This document shows positions 32,858-44,200 of a DNA stretch of 64,000 nt, in pieces. How positions within the stretch are numbered: the stretch's first letter is position 1; each line of letters opens with the position of its first letter. A program made the translations under genes and the position numbers. The stretch is from Rhypophila decipiens (Eukaryota > Ascomycota > Sordariomycetes > Sordariales > Naviculisporaceae). The stretch spans positions 1 through 64,000 of the forward strand of contig MU858084.1 in assembly GCA_033297075.1 (NCBI GenBank), written 5' to 3'. Below the pieces are notes generated by a model. The model ran no database searches. It was not told the DNA's origin and worked only from the letters and a program-made list of their open reading frames with translations.

Positions 32858-33779
32858 TCACAGCTTGGAGTCCACCCACTTGGTCGGTCGTTTCTCGACA
32901 AACGCCTGGATGCCCTCTTGGAAATTCTGGCCCGCCATCAGTCGAGGATACCACTCGTTCTCGAGAGCCGTGACGGCGCCTTCCACACTGCCGTCCTCCC
33001 AGCTCATCCGGACACCAATGCGGCCGACAACTAGCGCATCGGGGCTGTTGCGGCACATCTCGTGGGCAACTTTGACTGCTTCCACACCGACGTCTTGGCC
33101 CTCGTCCACCAGTCTCGACACAACCCCCCATGAATGCAACGTCTTGGCGTCCACCTCGCGACCCGTCAGCACGAGGTCCATGGTCCGCTGCAGGCCCATG
33201 GTCCGGGTCAAGCGCGGCAGACACCCCGCCACCGGCACGATGCCTCGCTTTCCCTCGGGCAGGGAGAACTTGGCGGCCGTCGACGCCAGCACCACATCGC
33301 AGTTGGCCACCATCTCGAACCCACCTCCCATGCAGAGCCCGTTGACCGCCGCAATGATGGGCTTCTTGCCACTTCGACGGGGCAGGCCGGCCAGTCCAGG
33401 CGGGGCCATGGAGTTGACCACCCCTGTCTGGTTCATCTTGTTCCATTCTGTGGATATGGCTCCGTGTCAGTTGTGTGGAGGCCCACGTTGCCCACCGACC
33501 GAGAGGGCAAAAAAGAAAAGGAAAAAAAGAAAAAGAAAAATACTCACCGTGCAAATCAGCACCCGTGCAGAATGCCCGTCCAGTCCCGGTGATGATGCCC
33601 ACCCAAAGAGTCTCATCGTGGTCGAGCTGGTCCCAGATGGCTCCGATTTCTTTGCTGGTGGCTTTGTCGATGCAGTTGAGCTTTCTGGTGTTGGTCAAGG
33701 TCACAAGGACAATGTGTTCACCAGGAAAGGTGACGGTAAAGTTGCGGAAGTTCAGGGACTGTGACCGTAACGACGACAT
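32858..33779 (-). CDS. sidH: Enoyl-CoA hydratase family protein SidH (mevalonyl-CoA hydratase), peroxisomal
   Basis: Two exons, 33779-33548 and 33447-32858 (donor GTGAGT, acceptor CCACAG), give 273 aa. Crotonase-fold motifs: TGTGRAFCTGADLHE (oxyanion loop, across the splice site), PIIAAVNGLCMGGGFEMVANCDVVLAS, and FSLPEGKRGIVPVAGCLPRL. The protein ends in SKL, a textbook PTS1 peroxisomal signal. In Aspergillus, SidH turns mevalonyl-CoA into anhydromevalonyl-CoA, the acyl donor for fusarinine-type siderophores, and acts in peroxisomes. The gene is divergent from sidF across a 450-bp shared promoter, as in the known clusters. On sequence alone it is a crotonase; the SidH call rests on context and the PTS1. 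Confidence 0.87.
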
Positions 33780-34229
33780 GGCGAATTTGGTGAGATGATG
33801 GATATTGTGTGAGTACCAAGGTTCCTATGTTTCTATGTTTCTTTCACCTCTTCCTTCGGCCTGCATATATGTAGTATGTACGGATACCTTTAGGTCGGCA
33901 TGATATTAGTGTACATGCACCATCCAAAAGAGATCCGGGGCCTTGGGGCCATTTCGGGACAAGAGATCCATTTGTCCCGATGTCACACGTGGTAGTGGTC
34001 TCTATCCATTGCGTTGGCCTTTACAGGCAGTACCTGGGTCAATGATACAGTAGGGTTAGATAAGCACGTTTTCTATCAGAGCGAGCCATCAAGGTCCTTC
34101 TCCTTTGTCTCTCTATTGTCACCGTTCCTCATCGTCATACTTCGCTCAATCTAGCCGGAGCTGCACTTCTCGGGCCTCAATATCATCAATTGCCATAGCG
34201 GGCACAATCCCCATAAAGGCAGATTCACA
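33780..34229. promoter_or_regulatory. Shared sidH/sidF promoter with GATA cores
   Basis: A bidirectional 450-bp region. AGATAAG at 34058-34064 (+) and CTGATAG on the minus strand just downstream (about 34074-34080) are HGATAR GATA-factor cores. No full ATCWGATAA was seen here. Confidence 0.45.
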
Positions 34230-35654
34230 ATGGCATCCCCATTGACGCCCAATTACCCGCCGGTCAAGCTGCCGCACCCCTTTTTGACCGTCTACCGTGT
34301 GCGCTCAACCTCGACAGGCAAGCTCAGCTTGAACTTTGACAACCAACCGTCAAAGGGCCGCCCCGTACCCGAACCATTTCACCACGACTCCCTCTCCTGG
34401 ACAGAACTGGCTTTCCCTTCCAAAGATGGAATTCCTCCAATCTCGGACAATGGCCCATGGGCGCGCGCACGGCGAGCACCGTCGACCGCCTTCTCGTGGT
34501 CTGCATCATCCAAAGCTCCGACTCTAGCCCAGATCTGGAACGTCGTACATGCCATCTACCTCGCCCACCCCAAGAACGAGTACTTTCGCCTGGCGCTTCC
34601 CAGTGGAACTCGTGCCAGCGATGCCGTCCGCAGTCAGTTGATCCATACGGGACTGGCCGTACCACACCCTGTCAAAACGGCCCGCCACCTGCTCCCCCTT
34701 GACGATGGAAGCACGAGCTACCCGGGCCAATCCGAGCTGCTGGTGTTGCGGTCTTCTTTCTGGCAAGGCGCCGCATCGCCCGTTGGCCCCAGGCCCATCT
34801 GGGTCCTTGGAGACGGGATAGACAGCCATACCGGCCTCTCCAAACCCCTCTCCCAATACCCACCATGGCCCGAGAACTTCCAGTTAACCAACAAGTTCCC
34901 GGCCGAGGCCGTCTACACACGCCATCCCGTCCGGCAACCGAAACCTGCGCCAGGTTCCATCGCATACAGTCGCTATGTTCCCGAGATTGACGCCCATTTC
35001 TCCCTCGAGGTGGTGGACTGGACGAGCCAGGAGCATCTGGAAATTTTCAACAAGTGGCAAAATGATCCCCGAGTGGCAGCTGGATGGAACGAGACAGGCA
35101 CACTGGACGAGCACAGAGAGTACCTGAGGAAGCTACACTTTGATCCTCATGTGCTCTGTTTGTTTGGACGGTTCGACGAGACGAGATTTTCGTACTTTGA
35201 GCTGTACTGGTCAAAGGTTGGTTCTGTTTGCCCCCTGATTCACCTTGCTGGCATGGATGCTAACACACTGATTCAAAACCAGGAGGATCACTATGGCGCA
35301 CACTACGATGCCTCATCGCACGACCGTGGCCGACACTCGCTCGTGGGTGACGCCTCCTTCCGGGGAGCTCACAGGGTCAACGCGTGGTACTCGAGCTGCA
35401 TTCACTACTGCTTCTTGGATGACATTCGCACGGGCAACGTGGTGGGCGAACCCAAGGCCTCGGGGGCAACAATTCTGTCGTATGAGAACGCGCAGGGCTT
35501 GACGATTGGCAAGTATGTCGATCTGGGCCATAAGCGGTCTGTCCACTCCATTTGCAGCAGAGAGAAGTGGTTCCAGTTGTGTCCATTGTTTTGGGACGGC
35601 CGGGAGAAGCCCCTTGAATCGGCCGATCGAGCTGCCTGGAATGCAAAGCTCTAG
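34230..35654 (+). CDS. sidF: Hydroxyornithine transacylase SidF, peroxisomal
   Basis: Exons 34230-35216 and 35283-35654 give 452 aa. The 66-nt intron (GTTGGT donor, GCTAAC branch point, ACCAG acceptor) is a multiple of three and open, so it could be missed. The C-terminal half is the siderophore acyltransferase (GNAT-fold, IucB/AlcB-like) domain: [53 protein letters not shown], then [33 protein letters not shown] and [20 protein letters not shown]. It ends in AKL, a PTS1 signal. In Aspergillus, SidF moves the anhydromevalonyl group from CoA to N5-hydroxyornithine in peroxisomes. The start is chosen at the first ATG after the divergent promoter. Confidence 0.9.
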   Translation: MASPLTPNYPPVKLPHPFLTVYRVRSTSTGKLSLNFDNQPSKGRPVPEPFHHDSLSWTELAFPSKDGIPPISDNGPWARARRAPSTAFSWSASSKAPTLAQIWNVVHAIYLAHPKNEYFRLALPSGTRASDAVRSQLIHTGLAVPHPVKTARHLLPLDDGSTSYPGQSELLVLRSSFWQGAASPVGPRPIWVLGDGIDSHTGLSKPLSQYPPWPENFQLTNKFPAEAVYTRHPVRQPKPAPGSIAYSRYVPEIDAHFSLEVVDWTSQEHLEIFNKWQNDPRVAAGWNETGTLDEHREYLRKLHFDPHVLCLFGRFDETRFSYFELYWSKVGSVCPLIHLAGMDANTLIQNQEDHYGAHYDASSHDRGRHSLVGDASFRGAHRVNAWYSSCIHYCFLDDIRTGNVVGEPKASGATILSYENAQGLTIGKYVDLGHKRSVHSICSREKWFQLCPLFWDGREKPLESADRAAWNAKL

Positions 35655-35972
35655 ATGCCCGTATTTACTATTTAGTATACACTGGAGTCCAAGTACTGCC
35701 GTGTCTAAATTATGCAAAATGCAAAGGTTCTGCCCCCGGTCTCGCCAAACTGGCAACTCGAGAAAAATCTTGTACCAAGCAGCAGTCCGCATTTGTTCGC
35801 AAACTTTACTTGAGAATATAGCACTCTCCCAGCGTGATTATCGTCACATGTAGCGTATGAGCCCATCATGGTCTCTCGGTGGACAAAACCCCGAGCCCAG
35901 GTCCCCACATGGCGGAAAAAGGATTCAAAGTGCCAAGAAAGCCGGAGGAAGGTCGACAGGCACAAAATTCGG

Positions 35973-36193
35973 ATCTGATAAAATTTTTACATCTGATAAA
36001 CAACTGAAGAAAAAGAACGCAACCCGCCAAGGATGCCCAGCCGGCAACGTGTGAAAATTTTCTCTCGGTTTGAAACCAAGCAGCCAAGCCCCTGAAGAGC
36101 CGATCAACTGCCTTCCCGCGACCCGAGATCGGACAGAAAGCCCCTAACCTGATGGGGAAGTACCTATCCCACGATGGGTTAATCTTATCAGAT
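35973..36193. promoter_or_regulatory. Three SreA-type GATA sites between sidF and the ABC transporter gene
   Basis: ATCTGATAA at 35973-35981 and 35991-35999 (spaced 18 bp start to start) and TTATCAGAT at 36185-36193 all match ATCWGATAA. They sit about 370-590 bp upstream of the ABC transporter ATG, so iron control of that gene is likely. The closely spaced pair is typical of strong SreA targets. Confidence 0.7.
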
Positions 36194-36564
36194 GGACGAT
36201 TTCCCCTTTTGGCGCCACTTACAGGACGGGGATCCTGCCCCGTTTGATGTGACAATCCCTGGCAGTTGGTGGGCAATATGTTGATGTGGGTTCACTGGGT
36301 TGAGGAATTACGTGGATAGCTTGGAGATGATGTGAATTCCAGAGTCCGTTCTCTGGCATGATGCGAAATGTCACTCTAGAACTTCTTTTCTAGAATTATC
36401 TTGGTGTGTTCCATCTTGTATTCTTGGTAACTGCACCTGCGTGCTGAACTTGAACTTGTCAGGCTCAGATTCACGGACATAGGCTGCGATAGTTTCAGTC
36501 AAGTTGTCTGGCTCTCAAGTCAAACAAGCCATTGAAAGCAGCCAACACGTCCCATGTCGCCGTC

Positions 36565-39500
36565 ATGAAGTTCGTCAGCACCCTCTCGGGCTACATCAGC
36601 CTCATTCTCTCCAGCAATCCATCTCCATCCGACCTCTGCACCCTCGCCGTCGCCGTCCTCTCGTCCATCGCCTCGGGAGTTCCATTCCCCATCATCGGTA
36701 TCTTTTTCGGCCAGCTCCTCAACGACTTCAATGAGGTGACTTGTGTCGAGGAGGCAACTTCGGCCCCTCCGAGCGCCGCCGAAGCAGCTGCCTACCAGTC
36801 CTCGGTCGACGACAAGATTCTCATGATCGTCTACCTGGGCATCGCTCAGTTTGTAACCATCTACATCCACCTCTTCTGCTGGTCCATGTTCGGGGCCCGG
36901 CTGGTCAACCGCCTCCGCGACAAGTACCTCTCCCAGCTTCTCCGCCAGGAGCCCAGCTACTTTGATGGGCTACCAGCTGGAGAGGTCGCGTCAAGACTCA
37001 GCGCCGATATGCAGACGATTCGCTCTGGCACGTCCGAGAAGGTCGGCATCTGCCTGTCGAGCGTTTCCTTTTTTGTCACGGCCTACATTGTGGCTTTCAT
37101 CAAGGACTACGAGCTGGCTGCTACCCTGATCTGGCTGATCCCGGCCTACTTCATCATGTCCTTTGTCGGAAGTCACTACATTGAGAAATATGCCGGCTTG
37201 ATGACGGATTACGCTGCCAAGGCAGCATCTGTGGCCTCGGAGGCGCTGAACAATGTCGTGGTGGTCCAGGCCTTTGGGGCAAACGGGAAGCTTGAGGACA
37301 AGTTCGCTGCCGCCCTTGGGGAGTCCAAGCGGGAAGGGCTCAAGAAGGCCGCTGCGGTCGGTATCCAGAGTGGTGTGCTGTATTTCATCGCTTACGGGGC
37401 CAATGGTCTTGCGTTTTGGAAGGGCAGCAGGCACATCGCCGATGCGGTAGCAGGGAGAGAGTACTCAGGAGGCGTCAGTGTCGGTTCAACCTTTACCGTC
37501 ATTTTTATCCTGATTGAAGGCAAGTCATGGTTTCCCATACGTTGACACGTGCAGTTGCTGACATGGTTCCCCGTCCAGCAACCTTGCTTCTCAGCCAAGT
37601 CGCCCCCTTTGTCCATCTCTTCACAGCAGCTGTTGCCTCGTACCGGAAGCTCCGAGAAGAGATTGACAGGGCCTCGCTAATTGACGGCACCTCTGAGGCC
37701 GGACTCAAATTTGATGATGCCGGCAATGATGCCGGATTCGAGTTCCGAGATGCCTTGTTCACGTACCCCTCGCGGCCCGAAGTCACCGTCCTGGACGGAA
37801 TCAACATCCGGATCCCACTGAACAAGCACACAGCCATCGTGGGTCTGTCTGGCAGTGGCAAGTCTACCATTGCCAGTCTCATCACCCGTCTTTACGACGT
37901 TACTGGAGGCATGCTTCTCTTTGGCGGCCATGACATCAAGGAGATGAATGTCAGGGATTTGCGAAGCCGCGTCAGTCTGGTCCAGCAGGAACCCAACCTG
38001 CTCGACCGGTCGCTTCTCGAAAACATCGCCCACGGTCTGGTCAATTCCACCAACCCCGCTCACGAGAAGCTCAAAAAGGTTATTCTAGGTCCCACCCTGG
38101 GTGAACTGGCGGCTGAAATCAGGGGTGGTGCCGACTTGATGGCTGCAGCCGAGAAGCGTGGTTCAGATGTCGTCGAGCTGGTCACACTGGCTCGCAACGC
38201 GGCCAAGCTCGCCGACGCAGACGATTTTATCACCAAGCTTCAGCAGGGGTACGGCACGACGGTTGGCTCGGCCGGAAGACTGATCAGCGGAGGCCAGAAG
38301 CAGAGAGTCTCGCTTGCAAGAGCTCTCATCAAAGATCCTGCTGTTCTGGTGCTGGATGAGGCTACCGCCGCCCTCGACTCCAGCAGTGAGGACCGCATCC
38401 AGAGAGCCATTTCCAACATCTCGGCTGGGAGGACTGTCCTGACCATCGCTCATCGTCTGTCTACCGTGACTGGCGCGGACAATATCATTGTCATGCACAA
38501 GGGCAAGGTCGTCGAGGAGGGCGACCACGCCACCTTGATGCAGAAGGGCGGTGCCTATGCCGACCTGGTCAATCTCCAGACGTTGAGGTCTGCACCGTCA
38601 AGCACTGAAGCGGATCGGCCCGTCGAGTCGCTCGACCAAGAGGCCAAGCCTCGTCCCAGTTACGACATCACCAGCCAGCCAACCGACGATGACGAATCCA
38701 TCACTCCCGAGAAGCAGACGACCCCAGAGCCAGCTGCAGCTGCAGGGGAAGAGGAGCCGGAGCCGCCTACTCCGTCGAGATCTCTTTGGGCCTTGCTGAA
38801 AGGTTACGCGCCTGCTCTCCGGCCACATCTGCTGGTCATCATCCTCGCCTTGATCGGCTCTTCCCTCGTCGGTGGCGCCTTCTCAGGTGAGGCTGTCATC
38901 TTCGGCAACACGGTCGGCGCCCTCAACATCTGCAAGTCGCCAGAGGACATCCGCAAGTCTGGATCCTTCTTTGGGCTCATGTTCTTTGTTCTCGCCGTCG
39001 TCGAGTTCTTTGCCAACGTGGTCAGCTGGACTGGTTTTGGCTGGGTGACGGAGAAGATTGTCTATTCTGTCCGTGTCCTGTCTTTCCGATCTCTGTTTGA
39101 GCAGGATATACAGTGGCATCAAAGCGAAGGAAGGACGCCTGCCATGTTGCTCAGCTACATCACCAGAGACGGAAATGCGCTGGCGGGACTGAGCGGGAGC
39201 GTGATTGGCACTCTGTTCTCCATCACGGTCAATCTGATTGTGGCCATCGTCATGACGCACATCATCTCGTGGAGGATCGCCTTGGTGTGTCTGGCGTTGG
39301 TGCCGCTTCTTCTGGGAGCGGGCTTGATGGAGTTGAGAGTGCTTGGCAAGTTTGAGGAGCAGCATGAGAGTGCATACACCAGGTCGGTGGACATTGGCAC
39401 CGAGGCCATCACCTCCATCAAGACTATCGCGGCCTTGTCTCTGGAGGAAGAGACGCTCAATACCTACCGGAGATCTCTAAAAGGCCCGAGAAAGGACACG

Positions 39501-40646
39501 TTCAAGGTCACTGTGCAAGCTTCGCTCTGCCAGGCCTTGACCTATTTCTTTGGCAACTGCGTCAACGCCCTGGCGTATTGGTGGGGTGGCAAGCAAATCA
39601 TTGCTGGTAATACTTCGACCACGGAATTCCTGATTGTCGTCTTTTCGCTGCTCGTCAGTGCCCTTCTCTGGAGTCAGATGTTTGCCTTGGCCCCTGAGCT
39701 GTCCAGCGCGAGAGCAGCCATGGCGCGGATTCTTTCTCTGATTGAGATTGGGTCCGACCAGATGCAGGGAAATGTCCCGCCTCGCAAGGCGCTGCCTTCT
39801 TCTGGTTTCCCCCCCTTGCCGTCTTCTTCGTCTTCGTCCGTCAATGAGGAAAAGACGCTCGAATCAGACGGAACCAAGATCTCACCGGCCCAAGGAGCCA
39901 GTGTATCTTTCCACAACGTCACCTTCTCGTACCCCGCTCGGCCCGACGCACAGGTTCTCAAGGGACTCTCCCTGACTATCCAACCATCCACCTTCTGCGC
40001 CTTTGTTGGGCCCTCGGGCGCAGGAAAGTCGACGACAATCGCCCTGATGGAACGCCTCTACGTCCCATCTGCTGGTTCGGTGGTCATCGACGGCAAAGAC
40101 GTGACCAAAACCCGTGACGTCTCTTTCCGAGATAGCATCGCACTTGTCCCGCAGGAGAGCATGCTGTTTGAAGGAACGGTCGAGTTCAACCTCTCTCTGG
40201 GCGCTCGACCCGGCCACGCAGTCTCGCTCGACGAGATCAAGGAGGCATGCAAATTGGCCAACATCCATGATGTCATCGAGGCTTTGCCCGAAGGCTACCA
40301 GACCCTCTGTGGTCCAAACGGAACTCGGTTCTCGGGTGGGCAGAAACAACGATTGAGCATCGCCCGCGCCTTGGTTCGTAAGCCGAGGTTGTTGATCCTC
40401 GATGAGCCGACCAGCGCACTCGATGCCGAATCAGAAAGACTGCTGCAGGATGGGTTGGACAAGGTCAAGGCCAGCGGGGCAGTCACTGTGGTTGCCATCG
40501 CTCACAGGCTGCATACCATTAGGAGGGCCGATTGCATCTTTTTGATTGAAGACGGCAAGTGTGTCGACCGAGGCAGACATGAAGAATTGCTGGAGCGGTC
40601 GGCGCGGTATAGAGAAAACGTCATGAGACAGACTGTTGCGTCCTGA
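36565..40646 (+). CDS. ABC transporter of the siderophore cluster (full-size ABCB/MDR type, SitT-like)
   Basis: Exons 36565-37519 and 37579-40646 give 1340 aa in TMD-NBD-TMD-NBD order. NBD1 has Walker A GLSGSGKST, signature LISGGQKQRVSLARAL and Walker B VLVLDEATAALD. NBD2 has Walker A GPSGAGKST, signature FSGGQKQRLSIARAL and Walker B LLILDEPTSALD. A Pro/Glu-rich linker joins the halves. The intron uses a GC donor (AAG|GCAAGT) with a CTGAC branch point and CCAG acceptor; no GT donor keeps the frame. An ABCB gene sits next to sidD in A. fumigatus (named sitT), and the position and SreA sites here fit that. Whether it exports siderophore or imports or sequesters hydrolysis products is not settled. 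The start at 36565 gives MKFVSTLSGY; a non-ATG upstream extension is ignored. Confidence 0.9.
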
Positions 40647-41231
40647 GAGCTATATCCCATCATTGATGCCACGGTCGTGTTGGGAATACGAACTTGTTCA
40701 GATAGACATAGATACCATAACTAATAATTGCACTTTTTTTTTTCTTTAAACGATTCATGTTTAGCTCGTTTCGTTCCTTTTAAATAAGCAAGTCTTAATG
40801 GCCAGGCAAGCAACAAGACAGGAAGCCTGGTCCATGATGATGTCCCAGCCTCGGGTCACGATTACGAGACACAATGAGAAATAACACGGAGTCGGGACGT
40901 CAGGACTTGGTGGACAATGGACAAACATGGAGCAAGGGGCTTCAAGTTGTGATTCCGGGCAACCAACAGAACTACATTGAGGAATGGCTGGTCAATGGAG
41001 CATATACCCGCTTTGCCAAAACCAAAATAGACACAAGAGACATCCATTATCACTGCAAATGCCGTACAGGAAAGTTAAATGACCCATGATATTGAAATGA
41101 AAGCCTTCATTGCGTCCTTTTATGTCACTAAATTTACAAAAGTTCCCACACCCCAACGCCGTGTTCCCAATCTCAAGAAACCAAATGCCAGTCGGCAAAA
41201 CACAAAACGAGACATGCCACATCTTCCATCA
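40647..41231. other. Intergenic between convergent genes
   Basis: 3' flanks of the ABC transporter and sidD genes, with a T-rich tract near 40735-40745. No promoter is expected and no gene is seen. Confidence 0.45.
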
Positions 41232-44200
41232 CTAAACAGTATCCGTCGCGTGCAACTCTTCCACACGCTCCTTCAACTCATCCAAGAGCCCCTCCAAAAA
41301 GTGCCCATCGTCGTCTCCTTGCCGACCAACAAGGCCAACATTCAACGCTCCATGTTTGTCATAAAAGGTCACCACCTTGAGGGAATACCGTGCATCGTCC
41401 CCATGCGGACTCAGCAGATCGGCCTTGCACCTCTTGCCGGCAAACATCATGGCGTCGAAATCAGCCGCTTGCTCGTCCTGGTGGTGGACGACCGAGTCAA
41501 AGAATGTTGCACGCTCGCCATGGCTCTCTGCCGCACCAAAGAAGTCATAGGCCGAGGACGCTGCAGTTTGAGCTTGGGTGGCTTCCAAGACGGCAGATAA
41601 GCCTTGCGGGGGGGAGGAATGGTCCTCTGGCAGCTTCATCCGCACGGGCGTGAACTGGTAGCATGGACCTACCACGGCGTGCGGGTCGGGTAGGCTGACG
41701 AGGTTCATGCCACGGCCAGAGGTGACGGTACCAAATGTGACATCCGTTGTGTTAAGACGGCGGGACAGCACAAGGCCCCAGGCCGTAGTGAGGATGGTGG
41801 AGGTGGTTATTCCCGATGATGACGAGGAAGAGTCGGGAGCAAGATTGACGGCGGTGGACTTGAATACTCCGGCCTTGGTTTCCGACTCAGTCGAGGAACG
41901 AGATGGTCTGTCGAGGACAGCGAGAGATGCGCCATCCAGCAACTTCTCCCAGTAGGCCTCTGCCTCTTCTTGTGCACTCTTGTCCTGGATCGCCCAGAGA
42001 TACGAAGAGAAAGGCACGACGCTGGCCGGGTTGATGCCGTCTGACTTGGCATACAATCCTTCCAGGTCACGAAGGAGGACCGGAATGGTCATGCCGTCGT
42101 ACTGTGCGTGAGAGATGCCAATCACAAGGCAAGAGGACTGTTGCTTGCTGCTGCTGACGAAGAAGACGCGGAGGAATGAAGATCCCAAGGGGAACTCGCC
42201 ATCCGAGGTGCTGGCACACAGATCTTTGACATAGTCTTCCAGGCATGTCTTGTCGTCCATTAGGGCCTTTGTTGTCACTGGAACATCTAGCTCCTTCAGA
42301 ACGACCTGCAGGAACGAGGACTCATGTTCGACAAAGACAGTGCGGAGCATTTCATGCGTCCGGACAAGTCTCTTGAAGGCGTAAAGAAGTCGCTCCTGGT
42401 CGATGCCGTCTTGGAAGTAGAGAGGCAGATACTGCATCGAAGTTCGTGGCTTTTGGACCGTGTTTCGAATGTCAAGCACCTGGGAATCCGCCACGGGGTA
42501 GACATCCTGAACTGGCCATGTCGCATCGCCCAGACTGGGGCGGACAACTTCAGACAGGAAGCACTCCAAATTGTCGGCAGTGACCGGAAGCATGGAGAAG
42601 GGCTTGTATGGCCTTGATACCTCCTTCTTCACTGCAGCCGATGTCTCCTTGACCTTGAGGACCTTGGCCGCATCAATGAGCTTCATGTGGCGGAAGATGT
42701 CGGCCACAGTCAACTTGTGCCCTTGACTGCCGAGGTAAGAGACCAGCTTCATGGCGAGAACCGAGTCACCGCCGAGACGGAAGAAGTTGTCTTGCAGGTC
42801 AATTTGCTCGGGCCGGTCGATACCTAGGATCCTGGCCCAAGCACACCTCAGGATGCCCTCAGCGGTTGTGACGCCCTCGTCAACGGTCAATCGGGAATCA
42901 TTCCAAACCTCCTTGAGTCCGTCAAGAAGAAGCTTGAGGTTTTCTTCGGACATCTGGCCTGCTATCTGGCCCAGGTCTTTGCGGTCAAGGGCCCTTTCAA
43001 CAATGATGTAGGCGGCGGGGACTGAGCTTGGGGGAAGTGAATGTTGAGCAAACTTGTCAAACTTCTTTAGGGCTGCGGCAAGCGAGATGGGAATGGTGGC
43101 ATTCTTGTAGCCCGAAAGGAATTCTCCGGGACTATCAAGGTTCGACAAGGCCGGCGAGACGGGAATGGAATCTTCAGCTGCCAGTGATGCTGACTTTTGC
43201 ACGAATACCACAACCTGCTGCCTCTCGGGAACAGGGACAGCAGCAGCCCAGAGATCTGACGCTAGATGTTGCCTCAGTTGGGCCTCGATTCCGGCAAGAT
43301 CAACGTGATAGCCGCCGTCTTGAAGATGGGCCATTTCGTCCTTTCTCCCGACAAAGACCAGCGAGCCATCCTCACCAAGACTGACGATATCCCCGGTGGC
43401 ATGCAGCGTCCCTTTGCGTCCAGCGATCTTACCACAACCGGCAACAAGCCAAGCCGGGTCTTGAACTGTCTCGGTGCCAAGGCAGAGGACATCGCCCTCC
43501 AGCCAGAGCTGGCCTGCGCATCCGACGGGCGCCAATGCCTCTGCGCTCGAAGCGTCACACACCCAAGGAACTGAGACGGGGGGGTATGCCGACCCTGGGA
43601 CCTTCAAGGCCAACGATGCGCCGAGCTTGCTGAGCGGGGGCACGCGATTCCAGGTCCAGATTCTTTCCAAGTCTTCGGTTCCCAACAGCCCGCCAATTTG
43701 GCCCACATGGATTTGGTTATCAGGATCCGTGGCGCCCTTCATCAGCTTTACACAAGCCTGTTCAAACTGTCCCAGAATCCGCTCCATCTGGGTCTTGCTC
43801 ACCACGCTCGAGTCAAAGCTCGCAGCCACTCGGAACCCGCCCGCCTGCTCCTGCGCAGTCTGGGAGACAGGAATTCCACATGCAAGCATCAGACTGTACG
43901 GATTGAAGTGGATGGCCTCCCGTACCACATCCCCCATCTGGAATCCGAGCTCCTCGACCAGACCCGAGACATCGCTGTTTCCCTCGGGCTGGATGACCAG
44001 TCCCATGGGCGCCTCACAAGCCACCATGGCATCCGGACTGCACCTCCTGATATGCTGCATGCCCATGTGTTGATGTGATGTCCTTGCCAAGATGGCATCC
44101 TGCACCCTGCGGAGATAAGTCTCGACGGACTGGGCTCTGTCGATGCGGACACGAATCGGGACGGTGGCGATCAAGGGGCCAACGATGGACTCGACGCCCG

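Noticed and set aside
36532..36564. Upstream extension of the ABC transporter with a non-ATG start
   Set aside because: The ATG at 36565 gives a normal N-terminus; no evidence for TTG initiation.
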